Source of the DNA: Sunxiuqinia indica
Lineage (GTDB): Bacteria > Bacteroidota > Bacteroidia > Bacteroidales > Prolixibacteraceae
NCBI RefSeq assembly: GCF_009847015.1
Contig: NZ_WVEM01000002.1
Span: 241,943 to 305,942 of the forward strand
Length of the DNA: 64,000 nt
Direction: 5' to 3'
In this document: positions 16,101 through 23,266 of the stretch, piece after piece
Layout: each line of letters opens with the position of its first letter
Numbering within the stretch: position 1 is the first letter of the stretch
Translations under genes and position numbers: made by a program
The notes under the pieces: generated by a model
Database searches by the model: none
Seen by the model: the letters and a program-made list of their open reading frames with translations, nothing else
Told to the model about the DNA's origin: nothing

Positions 16101-17193
16101 GCAGGGTAACAAGCCCGGCGATAGCGGTTGCGGCTAAAATATAAGGGTTTGCAAGCATTGAGGCCTTTAGTGCAGCTGAGGATTTAGCGGCAAGCCACTG
16201 CGCTGCTGTGAGCTGCCTGGTTACCTGTACCATTTTAATACCATTGCTCACCATTTGGGTTACCGTTGACGTGGCTCTGAAATTTTCGGCCACTGCAACC
16301 GCAATAGTTGCGGCTTTGTAAGCGCCGTAAGTGGTTACCAGCACCTTTAGAACATCAAGGATTTCCTCGTAATGATTCACAAGAGTTGTAGCCCCGCTGA
16401 TGGCTGCCGCAATGGTTTCTTCGTTGTTTTTGCCAATGCCATTCAATGCGCGGGTAACCGCATCTTGGTAGTTTGCCGCAAGGGTTGGTATCTTTTCACT
16501 AATTGCATCAACAAGCCCCTCGAATTTTCCTCCTTCTCCTGTCATCGATTTAAACGCCGTTTCAACGTCTTTAAACCCAACCTTCCCCGCTTCAACCATT
16601 CCCTGTATTTCAGACTTGGCAACTCCGAACTGGCTTGCTAATTCTTCTATAATAGGAATACCACGGCTTGTAAACTGAAGAATGTCTCGGGTGTAGGCGC
16701 GACCTTGTGTATTTAGAGTTCCATACAAATAAATAAGATCGCCAATGGGCACGGAAAGCCCGGCAGACACATCGCCTAGTGTTTTAAAGGTGTTGATTAC
16801 GTCGCCAGCTGCAAACCCATAAGCTAAAAGCTGCTTTGTTCCCTTCGCTACATCTTGCAATTCAAAAGGAGTTGTAGCGGCATAGTTAACAACTTGCTGC
16901 ATAAGCCTGTCGGCTGCAGATTTGTCCCGCAAAATCGTTTGAAGTGAAACCTCCAATTGTTGGAACTCGCCCCGAACCTGTGCAATGGAGGTAATAAAGT
17001 CTTTTAAAAAACGGGCTGAAAAGTACACACCAATGCCCGCAGCCATTTGTTTATAGATGCCCTGAATCTTATCGGCTTCCTGCTGGGCGGTAGTGGTAAC
17101 ACCCTGAATACCTTTTTTCATCTTTCCGGCCTCTTCCTGAAAATTCATGTTTTTCAGGACAAATTCTATATCTACTGGTATTGTGTTTGACAT
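13138..17193 (-). CDS. Tail tape-measure protein, orphan
   Basis: 1351 aa. Residues about 75-270 match the conserved N-terminal domain of phage tape-measure proteins (QLLAYGFAAGDVINTFKTLG, then LYGTLNTQGRAYTRDILQFT and GIPIIEELASQFGV). Hydrophobic stretches follow at about 290-375, then a long coiled coil (about 380-960) and an Ala/Ser-rich C-terminal part. In siphophages the protein sets tail length and is threaded through the tail tube. Here no tail-tube, chaperone, baseplate or capsid gene is adjacent. Terminators lie on both sides (17229-17253 and 13097-13116), so it forms its own transcript. The frame is intact over 4 kb, which argues for maintained function. Confidence 0.9.
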   Translation of the reverse strand: MSNTIPVDIEFVLKNMNFQEEAGKMKKGIQGVTTTAQQEADKIQGIYKQMAAGIGVYFSARFLKDFITSIAQVRGEFQQLEVSLQTILRDKSAADRLMQQVVNYAATTPFELQDVAKGTKQLLAYGFAAGDVINTFKTLGDVSAGLSVPIGDLIYLYGTLNTQGRAYTRDILQFTSRGIPIIEELASQFGVAKSEIQGMVEAGKVGFKDVETAFKSMTGEGGKFEGLVDAISEKIPTLAANYQDAVTRALNGIGKNNEETIAAAISGATTLVNHYEEILDVLKVLVTTYGAYKAATIAVAVAENFRATSTVTQMVSNGIKMVQVTRQLTAAQWLAAKSSAALKASMLANPYILAATAIAGLVTLLTVFGKETKKVEDYVSELNNSIDQIGKQEEVDQLIKQYETLSGKANRTADEQKTLNSTIQELGTIFPDAIGKTDEYGKAVDLVAEKLRDLNKEFRDNLIITTTAEIEDNERKIRILQEQQKTLLGEANAGQTTKRTFVTTKGGSPGYIENEVIGLSPEEIKKKRNEVKKLDVSIKDLQGTVQKGRTKLIALNAADADEILSPYKNLFQQASDYSREQALQVKADLVDLLDAGLGINADQRIKDQIQAIDTQLGLPTVKKQIAETTTALAEAQAKLVELRADSSQATSTEIEDQEKLIKALTDRLATLTGVKQKEADKQIKAEEQRLKAMKALAKEDLELTQNVEASKVAYMKEGAEKRKREAEVAYQAELTKIQRQEQDYLGKLNESKGLKLTDKDYITELPQDVQEQFDKLRLNAEKEKNTEIEKISRDTAREVEKIWEQATEAFISQNERDVRSINNKYDELIKKAKELGKVESVPFLEKQRGKEIDQANANEAIKKIDLEEEIETKKLEIGQRGYRNEQRLFIQKLELLKKYAAARIKVLSALGGKENKDEISRLSAAISVADKSISDINNKLKGDTLTTVIEISDAVENLTHKYAEQLGLSKDQVKLLDDIFKLSNGVADIASGNIVQGAAKIIESALSLFVQAPEKLSDHFKAIQEQIDDMLSSIDIATQSLSNMGSSAVSQSLFSIQRRMSDLADEAKRLNDELGGASYSRRRSPSYVSFYGDLVNEATSLTDEIQALSERLIGGNVSNDQREAIEAVLSSYNALMAQIDTITQEVTGTTVQNLADSLADVFLSGEDAAVAWGEKVDEVIKNVIVKQLTADLLTLPIQDAVKQLIKDSTDGERTGRGGSSEEINIGLTPEEAANFRESVQEIYDSAQPAFQAMIDSFSEYGFDFGSATNSKGLTGAIKGITEETAGLIAGHLTGLRFDVRAIVAQIAAGQEDTVQRISYLKQIADNTKYNKHLVEIKDEMIGMHKTLKDGL

Positions 17194-17228
17194 TTTGGTA
17201 ATGTTTATGAATGAAGATTTTTAAAAAT

Positions 17229-17253
17229 AACGGGGGAGGCAGTCAACCCCGTT
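17229..17253. terminator. Hairpin between the 210-aa gene and the tape-measure gene
   Basis: AACGGGG (17229-17235) pairs with CCCCGTT (17247-17253), with A/T runs on both outer sides, so it can act in either direction. It separates the XRE-led operon from the tape-measure gene. Confidence 0.7.
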
Positions 17254-17318
17254 TTTGTGATAAACCCCATAATCAACGGATGTTATTTCCTCTGCCTATT
17301 ACTTCTCAATTCAAAACC

Positions 17319-17951
17319 TTAAAAACGTTTTATGAAATTGGGTTCTATTTCCCATCTTCTATTTCTGAATATTAGACCGCGTACATCGCCGTAAGCCCCA
17401 GCCGATGAACATACCAATTGATAGTTGTTTAGTCGTTCGCAAAGATCAATCATGGTTTTTGCCACTTCAAGCTGCTTTTCTCCTTCTGCGTAAACTGTAT
17501 GCCAGTCAGCAATGATCTTTGGTGCTTCTTTTGATAGTTCAACTTTATTGGTTTCCTTATTCAGGTCAATCAATTCCATAAAACGGATCGCATGTCTTTC
17601 TATCATTGTAAATGCCTCAGCAATGCGTTCTAATTCCTCTGGATTAACCTCGATCATGTCTTTTAGCTTGTCTTTATTCAAGTTGAATCCTAAGACTTTC
17701 GCACTATCCTTGCTGTTTGCTACGAGTAAGTTTTTCAGAAACTCCTCTGCTTTTTGATACTCGTCAAATTCGTCCCGGTAATGGCTGCCAAGTACTTTTC
17801 TTGTAATATCTTCAACATGTTGGTAGGTTGGGTTGTGGCCTCCTTCATCAAGAATCGAGTATAGTTTTTGTAAACTTTCTCTTGTTTGCTCCGCGTGCTC
17901 CAAATCTGCTTGGATAGCGTTTTTGTCTTCGTTAATCTTTAGTTTTTCCAT
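17319..17951 (-). CDS. Element protein, unknown (210 aa)
   Basis: A soluble, charged, mostly helical protein (DKNAIQADLEHAEQTRESLQ near the start, VNPEELERIAEAFTMIERH in the middle) with no signal peptide or membrane segment. No family is recognised. It is the last gene of the XRE-led unit (26-nt gap to the 84-aa gene) and is followed by the terminator at 17229-17253. Its position just before the tape-measure gene is where phages keep tail chaperones, but it shows no resemblance to them. Confidence 0.6.
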   Translation of the reverse strand: MEKLKINEDKNAIQADLEHAEQTRESLQKLYSILDEGGHNPTYQHVEDITRKVLGSHYRDEFDEYQKAEEFLKNLLVANSKDSAKVLGFNLNKDKLKDMIEVNPEELERIAEAFTMIERHAIRFMELIDLNKETNKVELSKEAPKIIADWHTVYAEGEKQLEVAKTMIDLCERLNNYQLVCSSAGAYGDVRGLIFRNRRWEIEPNFIKRF

Positions 17952-17977
17952 GATTTAATTGATTGATAAGTAGTTTA

Positions 17978-18232
17978 TTAAGATTTGATCATTTCGTCCA
18001 CATCCTTTAGCAATGAATCTCTTGCTTCGCCAAAATTCCAAGAATTTTTCTCTAAGTATGATTTTAGCTTTTCCTCTATTTGCTCCGGGCTTAAACTTGG
18101 CATTTGAATTGATGCCATTTTCAAGAATAGCTCTTTGTAAAGGCCTTTTATTTTTTCTTTCCGTTCATGGGTTAACCTGTCTTTATCTGAAAGATTAAAA
18201 GGTCGGGGTATTGAATCCCAGTATAATTTCAT
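17978..18232 (-). CDS. Element protein, unknown (84 aa)
   Basis: A small, basic-acidic helical protein (WDSIPRPFNLSDKDRLTHER at the start). No domain is recognised. It is spaced 13 nt from the 69-aa gene and 26 nt from the 210-aa gene in the same direction, suggesting an operon. Confidence 0.5.
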   Translation of the reverse strand: MKLYWDSIPRPFNLSDKDRLTHERKEKIKGLYKELFLKMASIQMPSLSPEQIEEKLKSYLEKNSWNFGEARDSLLKDVDEMIKS

Positions 18233-18245
18233 AGTAGGTTCTTGT

Positions 18246-18455
18246 TTAGTTCATGTAAAAAACATCCCATATCCGGGCAGTACCAAATCTTAAATAGGGC
18301 TTATTTTCTTGCAGGATTAGCCAAAGCTTATATTTTGCCATATCAACATTTGAAGCCAAGACAATACCAATTCGAATTGAAAAGCCGTATTGATACATGA
18401 TTGCGTATTTGTTACACAGTCCGGTACTAGAGTAGTGGGCTTGATCCTTCGCCAT
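18246..18455 (-). CDS. Element protein, unknown (69 aa)
   Basis: Overlaps the 3' end of the XRE-type gene by 29 bases in another frame. It has one weakly hydrophobic stretch (YGFSIRIGIVLASNVDMAKY). No homologue is recalled. The overlap and short distance to the next gene favour a real translationally coupled gene, but a chance frame cannot be excluded. Confidence 0.35.
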   Translation of the reverse strand: MAKDQAHYSSTGLCNKYAIMYQYGFSIRIGIVLASNVDMAKYKLWLILQENKPYLRFGTARIWDVFYMN

Positions 18456-18738
18456 ATTTTTCTTGTTGATGGTTAAGCCGGGCGGTTAATTCGTCCTGAG
18501 TTTCTTCGTTCAATACCTGATTCAATTCGTCAAAGGCTTCGCGCTCTTTGTGCTTGAACTCTTTTAATACTTCGGCAGTGGCCTTTATTATCTCCGGGAG
18601 TTTGGGGCTTCGTGTGTCGCCCATTAATGCACGGCTTACCGTTGGTGCAAGCACGCCTGCCCGCTCTGCAATCTGAACAATTGCCCCGTGTGGTAATTGT
18701 TTGCGAATAGCTTTTAAGTCTCGAACATTCTCTAGCAT
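18427..18738 (-). CDS. XRE/LacI-type helix-turn-helix repressor
   Basis: 103 aa. Residues about 17-50 form an HTH (AIVQIAERAGVLAPTVSRAL) of the phage-repressor type, followed by a charged helical tail. It probably controls its own operon and perhaps element excision or replication. Just upstream lie three GCACGGT half-sites (18791-18797, inverted 18815-18821, and 18836-18842), which are candidate operators. Confidence 0.75.
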   Translation of the reverse strand: MLENVRDLKAIRKQLPHGAIVQIAERAGVLAPTVSRALMGDTRSPKLPEIIKATAEVLKEFKHKEREAFDELNQVLNEETQDELTARLNHQQEKYGEGSSPLL

Positions 18739-18789
18739 ATCAAATAAATTAAAAGTTATCTTATTTCAATCGCGCATATTTTAATTCTA

Positions 18790-18821
18790 TGCACGGTCAA
18801 ATATAATAAAAAAACCGTGCA
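18790..18821. promoter_or_regulatory. Candidate operator, inverted TGCACGGT half-sites
   Basis: TGCACGGT at 18790-18797 faces ACCGTGCA at 18814-18821, centred about 67 bases upstream of the repressor ATG. A third copy lies within the adjacent terminator. The spacing of the two arms (24 bases centre to centre, a little over two helix turns) is compatible with two dimers on one DNA face. Confidence 0.4.
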
Positions 18822-18847
18822 GTAGATATATTTATGCACGGTTTTTT
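18809..18847. terminator. Terminator of the 255-aa gene
   Basis: AAAAAACCGTGCA (18809-18821) pairs with TGCACGGTTTTTT (18835-18847) around a 13-nt loop. It lies 23 nt past the stop of the minus-strand 255-aa gene. A-runs and T-runs at both ends make it bidirectional. The right arm also carries the half-site seen in the candidate operator. Confidence 0.8.
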
Positions 18848-18870
18848 AAAAATAATTTATTTTGATATTT

Positions 18871-19638
18871 TTAATTCTCTAAAATTGAGCTAATTAAATT
18901 ATTCATATAAGCTTTCAAATCCCCTATATTTCCACTCAGATAGCGATCATATTCCATTCCAAAACCACCATTTTTAATTAAATTGTCGATCAAAAAATCT
19001 GTAGTATCATACTCAACTAACTCATATTCTATTTTTACTACGTCTCCAATCTTCAAGTCTGATTTATTGTTTCTTTTTATTTCAAATATCTCAATTTTGC
19101 ACTTTTCACCTAATTTCTTTTTAAGTGATTCTTTTACAACTGTATCGCCTAGCTGACCAAAAAACAATTCATTAGTTATTGAATGTTCAGATACGTCTAC
19201 AAACTTTTTCAATTCAATTAAAACTTTTTCGAACTCATCTAAATTTGACTGTTCATAAATGCTTGGGTCACCAAGATATTTACTTTCATACTTCCATTTG
19301 ATAAATTTTTGAAATTTTTCAATGATCGGATAAGACGCCAAACTTAAAAAGTCATTAAACGTTTTGATATCAAACTGTAGGCTCGCTCTTTCTATTGATT
19401 TTACAATATTTTCAACAAACCTAATTTCATTATCTATCCTCTTTTTAATGCTGCTGTTTGCATCAGAAATTACCTTCAAATATTCTTTTTCTGTCAATTC
19501 CTCGTTTAAAAGACTTTTAATCTTAGTATTCCTGTTTTGGTATCTAAACAGATAATAAATCCTGTAATACTTTTCATTGTCAATGATGTAAGGTTTAAGG
19601 TTTTTATTTAAATAGTGTTTTACTGTAATTTTGCCCAT
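18871..19638 (-). CDS. Integrase-arm-like element protein, unknown function
   Basis: 255 aa from the ATG at 19638 (MGKITVKHYLNKNLKPYI; an in-frame TTG lies at 19644). The first 60 residues resemble the N-terminal arm-DNA-binding region of Bacteroidota tyrosine recombinases (YYRIYYLFRYQNRNTKIKS), but no recombinase catalytic domain follows. The rest is charged and helical. The gene is noticeably richer in A and T than its neighbours. It sits directly downstream of the integrase (65-nt gap) and shares the ACCTTAAAA leader, so a role in recombination control is plausible but unproven. Confidence 0.55.
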   Translation of the reverse strand: MGKITVKHYLNKNLKPYIIDNEKYYRIYYLFRYQNRNTKIKSLLNEELTEKEYLKVISDANSSIKKRIDNEIRFVENIVKSIERASLQFDIKTFNDFLSLASYPIIEKFQKFIKWKYESKYLGDPSIYEQSNLDEFEKVLIELKKFVDVSEHSITNELFFGQLGDTVVKESLKKKLGEKCKIEIFEIKRNNKSDLKIGDVVKIEYELVEYDTTDFLIDNLIKNGGFGMEYDRYLSGNIGDLKAYMNNLISSILEN

Positions 19639-19703
19639 GGTCAAACTTTTAAGGTCAGAAAATCAGTTCTTTTATTTTCCCGGATCGTTCAAATATACGT
19701 CGA

Positions 19704-20867
19704 TTAGCGGGAATATGAAACGTTTTTCAAATCGTTGACAAGGGTCATGTCCATTACTTTGCCGTAAATCTGGGTAGTTTCAATCCGGCGGTGGCCTAGC
19801 AACTTTTGTACAGTGGTAATGTTCACCCCCTTGTAAAGTAAAAATGTGGCGGTTGTGTGCCTGGCAGTGTGAAAAGTGATTTTCTTTTTAATCCCGGCGT
19901 GTTCAATTACCTTTTTCAAGTCTGCGTTCAACAAGTGGTTGTGCTGAAATGGAAATACAGTAATTCCAGAACCAACATAGTTGTAAAAAATATCCAGCGC
20001 TCGCCCCTCAAAAAGTAGATGAATGGGAATTCGAACAGGTTCAGCGGTCTTCTTTGTGCTTAGTACTAACCATTCTTTCCCGTCTTCCAAAACTAGGCTT
20101 TGTGGTTTCAGCTCTGAAATGTCGCTAAACCGTAATCCGGTGTAAAGTGAAAACAGGTATTTGTCCAGAGCCAGTTGATAAGCTGCCATTTCCTTTGGTA
20201 GTCGCAACTTTTCCAAAATCTCAATTTCCTCCGGGGTCAAATAGTGCCGCTCCGTTTTTACTTTTTTGAGTTTGAATGTTCTAAAAGGATTCTTGTTCAG
20301 GTCTATCAAATCTCTGTTGATTGCCTGATTGACGTACTTTTTAACAATCCCTAAATTTTTGGCGACTGTGTTTGTGTGCAGTTTCTTTTCCCGTAGAAAT
20401 TGTTCAAAGCCAACCAAGTACTTGTAATCTATTTCCTCAATCAGTGCGCCCGCCCTGAACTTTTTAAGATAGTTGAACAGGGTTTCGTGATCCCTTTGTG
20501 TTGTCGGCTTTAGATTGCTGTTTTTAAGTTCCTGTCGGCAGAAGTCCAGAAAAACACTAGTCAAAGAACCTTTAACAAATTCCCCCAAATACGCGAGGGG
20601 AACTTGTTTCCCCTTTTGCCGTTGTTGCATTTCTGCATCTTCCAGCCTCGAAACAAAATCCCGGATTTCTTTATTCAGCCTAATCTGGTTGGGGTGGTCT
20701 TTAATAGTCCGGTGTCGTTTGTCCCATTGCTCCGGGCTAATGTAAATTTTTGTCGAGAAGTACTTTTTTTTACCATTCAAATAAGCCTCGACTTGGAGTA
20801 AAGCTTTCCCATTGGGTAAAAGCTTTTTCTTACGGTTAAAAACCGTTCTGTACAAAACTTTTTCCAT
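19704..20867 (-). CDS. int: Tyrosine recombinase / integrase
   Basis: 387 aa, the standard length for Bacteroidota element integrases. N-terminal arm domain about 1-90, core-binding SAM-like domain about 100-195, catalytic domain about 205-385. The catalytic set is complete: Arg246 (TGLRFSD), His333 and Arg336 (HTARHTTA), His359 (LLGHRR) and nucleophile Tyr368 (TTQIYGKV). It should catalyse integration and excision between the 14-bp repeats at 7796 and 20941. Its start is preceded by the ACCTT leader box. The gene lies next to one end of the element, as expected. Confidence 0.95.
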   Translation of the reverse strand: MEKVLYRTVFNRKKKLLPNGKALLQVEAYLNGKKKYFSTKIYISPEQWDKRHRTIKDHPNQIRLNKEIRDFVSRLEDAEMQQRQKGKQVPLAYLGEFVKGSLTSVFLDFCRQELKNSNLKPTTQRDHETLFNYLKKFRAGALIEEIDYKYLVGFEQFLREKKLHTNTVAKNLGIVKKYVNQAINRDLIDLNKNPFRTFKLKKVKTERHYLTPEEIEILEKLRLPKEMAAYQLALDKYLFSLYTGLRFSDISELKPQSLVLEDGKEWLVLSTKKTAEPVRIPIHLLFEGRALDIFYNYVGSGITVFPFQHNHLLNADLKKVIEHAGIKKKITFHTARHTTATFLLYKGVNITTVQKLLGHRRIETTQIYGKVMDMTLVNDLKNVSYSR

Positions 20868-20940
20868 GATTCTAAAATTTAAAAGGTCGCTACAAAGCTA
20901 GAACAAAATTGATTATGAAAAAAGCACCGGGTAGAAACTG

Positions 20941-20954
20941 GGTAGAAAACAGGT
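20941..20954. repeat. Right attachment-site candidate (14-bp direct repeat)
   Basis: GGTAGAAAACAGGT, identical to 7796-7809, 74 bases upstream of the integrase ATG. A partial copy GGGTAGAAAC lies just before it (20929-20938), which could be an integrase arm site. Confidence 0.5.
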
Positions 20955-21121
20955 GGTAACAAAATATAATGCCAACTTATGCGTTTAACCTTTTAAATTG
21001 CTGTTTTACTGCGTTTTGGGAGCTATTTCAAAATTTTTTGTTTATCATTGAATATCATGATTTTAGTTTTTCCATAACGAACAAATTTGGTTACTTTTAC
21101 CGCCTTAATCTGCGAGAATAC

Positions 21122-23122
21122 ATGAAGCGTACGTATTTTGCTGTTATTAGCCTTTCGTTAGCCCTGCTTATTTTAGGATCTTGTTCCTCGAAAAAGAATT
21201 TTCGATTGGGTGAATTGTCTTATGAAATAGGTGAATATTATCGGGCAACTGAAAAATACCGGAAAGCCTACCGAAAGGATGATAACATGCAGCACAAAAT
21301 GGAAATGGCTTATAATATGGCTGAAGCCTATCGCGAAATTGGCGATTACGGAAAGGCTGCCATTTGGTACAAAAATGCAATTCGCCGGCAGCACCCCGAT
21401 TTTAAAGCTGTACTTTATTATGCCGATTGTTTACGCGCTACGCAGAAATTCGAAGAGGCAATTGAAGCTTATCAACAATACCTTGATTCAATACCACAAG
21501 ACATTCAGGCAATAAACGGATTGGATGCTTGCCGCTATATTCAGGAGTGGGTTGATAATCCGACCCGTTATGTGGTGAGTACTGTTCGTGAGCTAAACTC
21601 CAAATATGCCGATTACACCCCTGTTTTTGTGGGGGGACGCGATAATGAAATTCTATTGACTTCAACACGTGAAAATACAGTTGGCAATAAAGAAAACAGT
21701 ATAACAGGCGAGCAGTTTGCCGACATCTTTCGTTCAGAATACCAGGTTCAGCGGCAAAAATGGGGCCCTCCCAAACTGATTGATGAATCTGGAATGATCA
21801 ATTCTCCGGACGAAGAAGGAGCGATTACCTTGTCGGAAAATGGCGATGAAATGATTTTTACGCGTGCCCGTTACGATAAAAAAGAGGATCTTGGCACCGA
21901 ACTATACCGGGTCAAAATGTCACGAGGCGACTGGTCGGAGCCTATTAAAATGGAATTGCTCGGTGATAGCCTCGTTGCTGCTCATCCTTCGTTGTCGATT
22001 AATGGTGACACTTTATACTTTGTTTCTGACAAACCCGGAGGTTATGGCGGGAAAGATATTTGGATGGTAACCGATAATGGTGGTACTTTTTCGAATCCAC
22101 AAAATATGGGACCAAAAATTAATACGGCGGGCGATGAAGTTTTCCCAACGATCCGATCAAATGGCGAGTTGTATTTTTCATCGGATTACCACATGGGAAT
22201 GGGTGGACTGGATATTTTTAAGGCTACCCGCACTGAAAAAGGGGAGTGGCGCATTCAGAATATGAAAGCACCAATCAACTCTTCGGGTGATGATTTTGGG
22301 ATGTCGTTTGTTGAAGGCGAAGAAACACGCGGAATGTTTGCCTCGAACCGAAAAGGATCACGTAGCGATGATATTTATTCCTTTTATTTACCTCCTAAAA
22401 TCTATCGTGTTTCGGGCGAAATTTACGATAAAGAAACCAGCCAACGGCTGGATGGTGCCCGTATTCGGATCATTGGAACTGATGGTACAAACCTGAAAAT
22501 GCGTGCCGACGATGGTAAGTTCCAGCTGAAATTGAACCCCGAAACAGAGTATGTTTTTGCTGCGTTTAAAGATGGCTATCTAAATGATAAAGGGCGCGAA
22601 TCCACTATCGGACTAGATGATAGCGAGGATTTTAGGGTTGACTTGTACCTCACACCAACCGATGCGCCAATCAAAGTAGATAATATTAATTACGAGTTTG
22701 GAAGTTGGGAATTATTACCCGAGTCGGTTCATGCCTTAGATAGTTTGGTGGGTATTTTAGAACTAAATCCAACCATTACCATTGAGCTGATGGCACACAC
22801 CGACTTTGTGGGCTCGGAACAGTACAACTTCGAACTTTCACAGAAACGGGCACAGGCGGTTGTCGATTACCTGATTCAACAAGGCATTAACCCTGGCCGA
22901 TTAGTCGCCAAAGGGTATGGAGAAACCTGGCCAAAAGCCGTTACACGTAAGTTGGCTAAGCAGTACGACTTCCTGAAACGGAATGATGAACTGACCGAAG
23001 AGTTTATCCTTGGACTTACTCCTGAACAGCAAGAAATAGCCAAGGCTATTAATCGTCGTACCGAATTCCGGGTGCTTTCTACCGATTTTCATGAGCGTTT
23101 TGCTCCCGAAGTTGAGGAATAA
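21122..23122 (+). CDS. PorE-like TPR-PD40-OmpA outer membrane lipoprotein
   Basis: 666 aa from the ATG at 21122 (MKRTYFAVISLSL). The frame opens upstream at 20969, but only this start gives a lipoprotein signal (LILGSC, Cys21). Domains in order: TPR repeats (about 30-140), PD40/WD40-like beta-propeller (about 180-420), carboxypeptidase-regulatory-like beta domain (about 430-510) and a C-terminal OmpA peptidoglycan-binding domain (ELMAHTDFVGSEQYNFELS). This order is that of PorE of the type IX secretion system, which tethers the machine to peptidoglycan. Paralogues with the same layout exist in Bacteroidota, so the T9SS role is inferred. Monocistronic. Confidence 0.85.
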   Translation: MKRTYFAVISLSLALLILGSCSSKKNFRLGELSYEIGEYYRATEKYRKAYRKDDNMQHKMEMAYNMAEAYREIGDYGKAAIWYKNAIRRQHPDFKAVLYYADCLRATQKFEEAIEAYQQYLDSIPQDIQAINGLDACRYIQEWVDNPTRYVVSTVRELNSKYADYTPVFVGGRDNEILLTSTRENTVGNKENSITGEQFADIFRSEYQVQRQKWGPPKLIDESGMINSPDEEGAITLSENGDEMIFTRARYDKKEDLGTELYRVKMSRGDWSEPIKMELLGDSLVAAHPSLSINGDTLYFVSDKPGGYGGKDIWMVTDNGGTFSNPQNMGPKINTAGDEVFPTIRSNGELYFSSDYHMGMGGLDIFKATRTEKGEWRIQNMKAPINSSGDDFGMSFVEGEETRGMFASNRKGSRSDDIYSFYLPPKIYRVSGEIYDKETSQRLDGARIRIIGTDGTNLKMRADDGKFQLKLNPETEYVFAAFKDGYLNDKGRESTIGLDDSEDFRVDLYLTPTDAPIKVDNINYEFGSWELLPESVHALDSLVGILELNPTITIELMAHTDFVGSEQYNFELSQKRAQAVVDYLIQQGINPGRLVAKGYGETWPKAVTRKLAKQYDFLKRNDELTEEFILGLTPEQQEIAKAINRRTEFRVLSTDFHERFAPEVEE

Positions 23123-23190
23123 GGTCTTGTTATTTCTTCCTAATCGTCTTAATAGCTAAGCATAATCATTTCTCAATGCTAAAAACACCT

Positions 23191-23198
23191 TATTTTTG
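23191..23198 (+). promoter_or_regulatory. Candidate -7 element of ilvA
   Basis: TATTTTTG, an exact TAnnTTTG match, 69 nt upstream of the threonine ammonia-lyase ATG and downstream of the preceding stop. No clear -33 element. Confidence 0.3.
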
Positions 23199-23266
23199 CG
23201 CTCTTGTTCGTAGATGGTGAACCGAATGATAGGCGAAATGTTGCTCTCTAATAATAAAAGACAAAA

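Larger units (their letters stand above)
7796..20954. mobile_element. Integrated element with integrase, gpII-like Rep and orphan tape-measure gene
   Basis: A 14-bp direct repeat (GGTAGAAAACAGGT at 7796-7809 and 20941-20954) brackets about 13.1 kb in which every recognised gene is on the minus strand. A tyrosine recombinase lies at the right end with its 5' end about 75 bp from the right repeat. Contents: integrase, integrase-arm-like protein, XRE-type repressor, several small unknowns, tape-measure protein, excisionase-like HTH, phage gene II/X-like Rep, tandem-HTH protein, degenerate HNH protein, structured RNA and tandem repeats. No large terminase, portal, capsid, tail tube, baseplate, lysis or transfer genes are visible. 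It may be a phage satellite, a decayed prophage or an integrative plasmid-like element. Confidence 0.8.

Noticed and set aside
20941..20954. Transposon target-site duplication
   Set aside because: No transposase or terminal inverted repeats are present; a tyrosine integrase is, so an attachment core is the better explanation.
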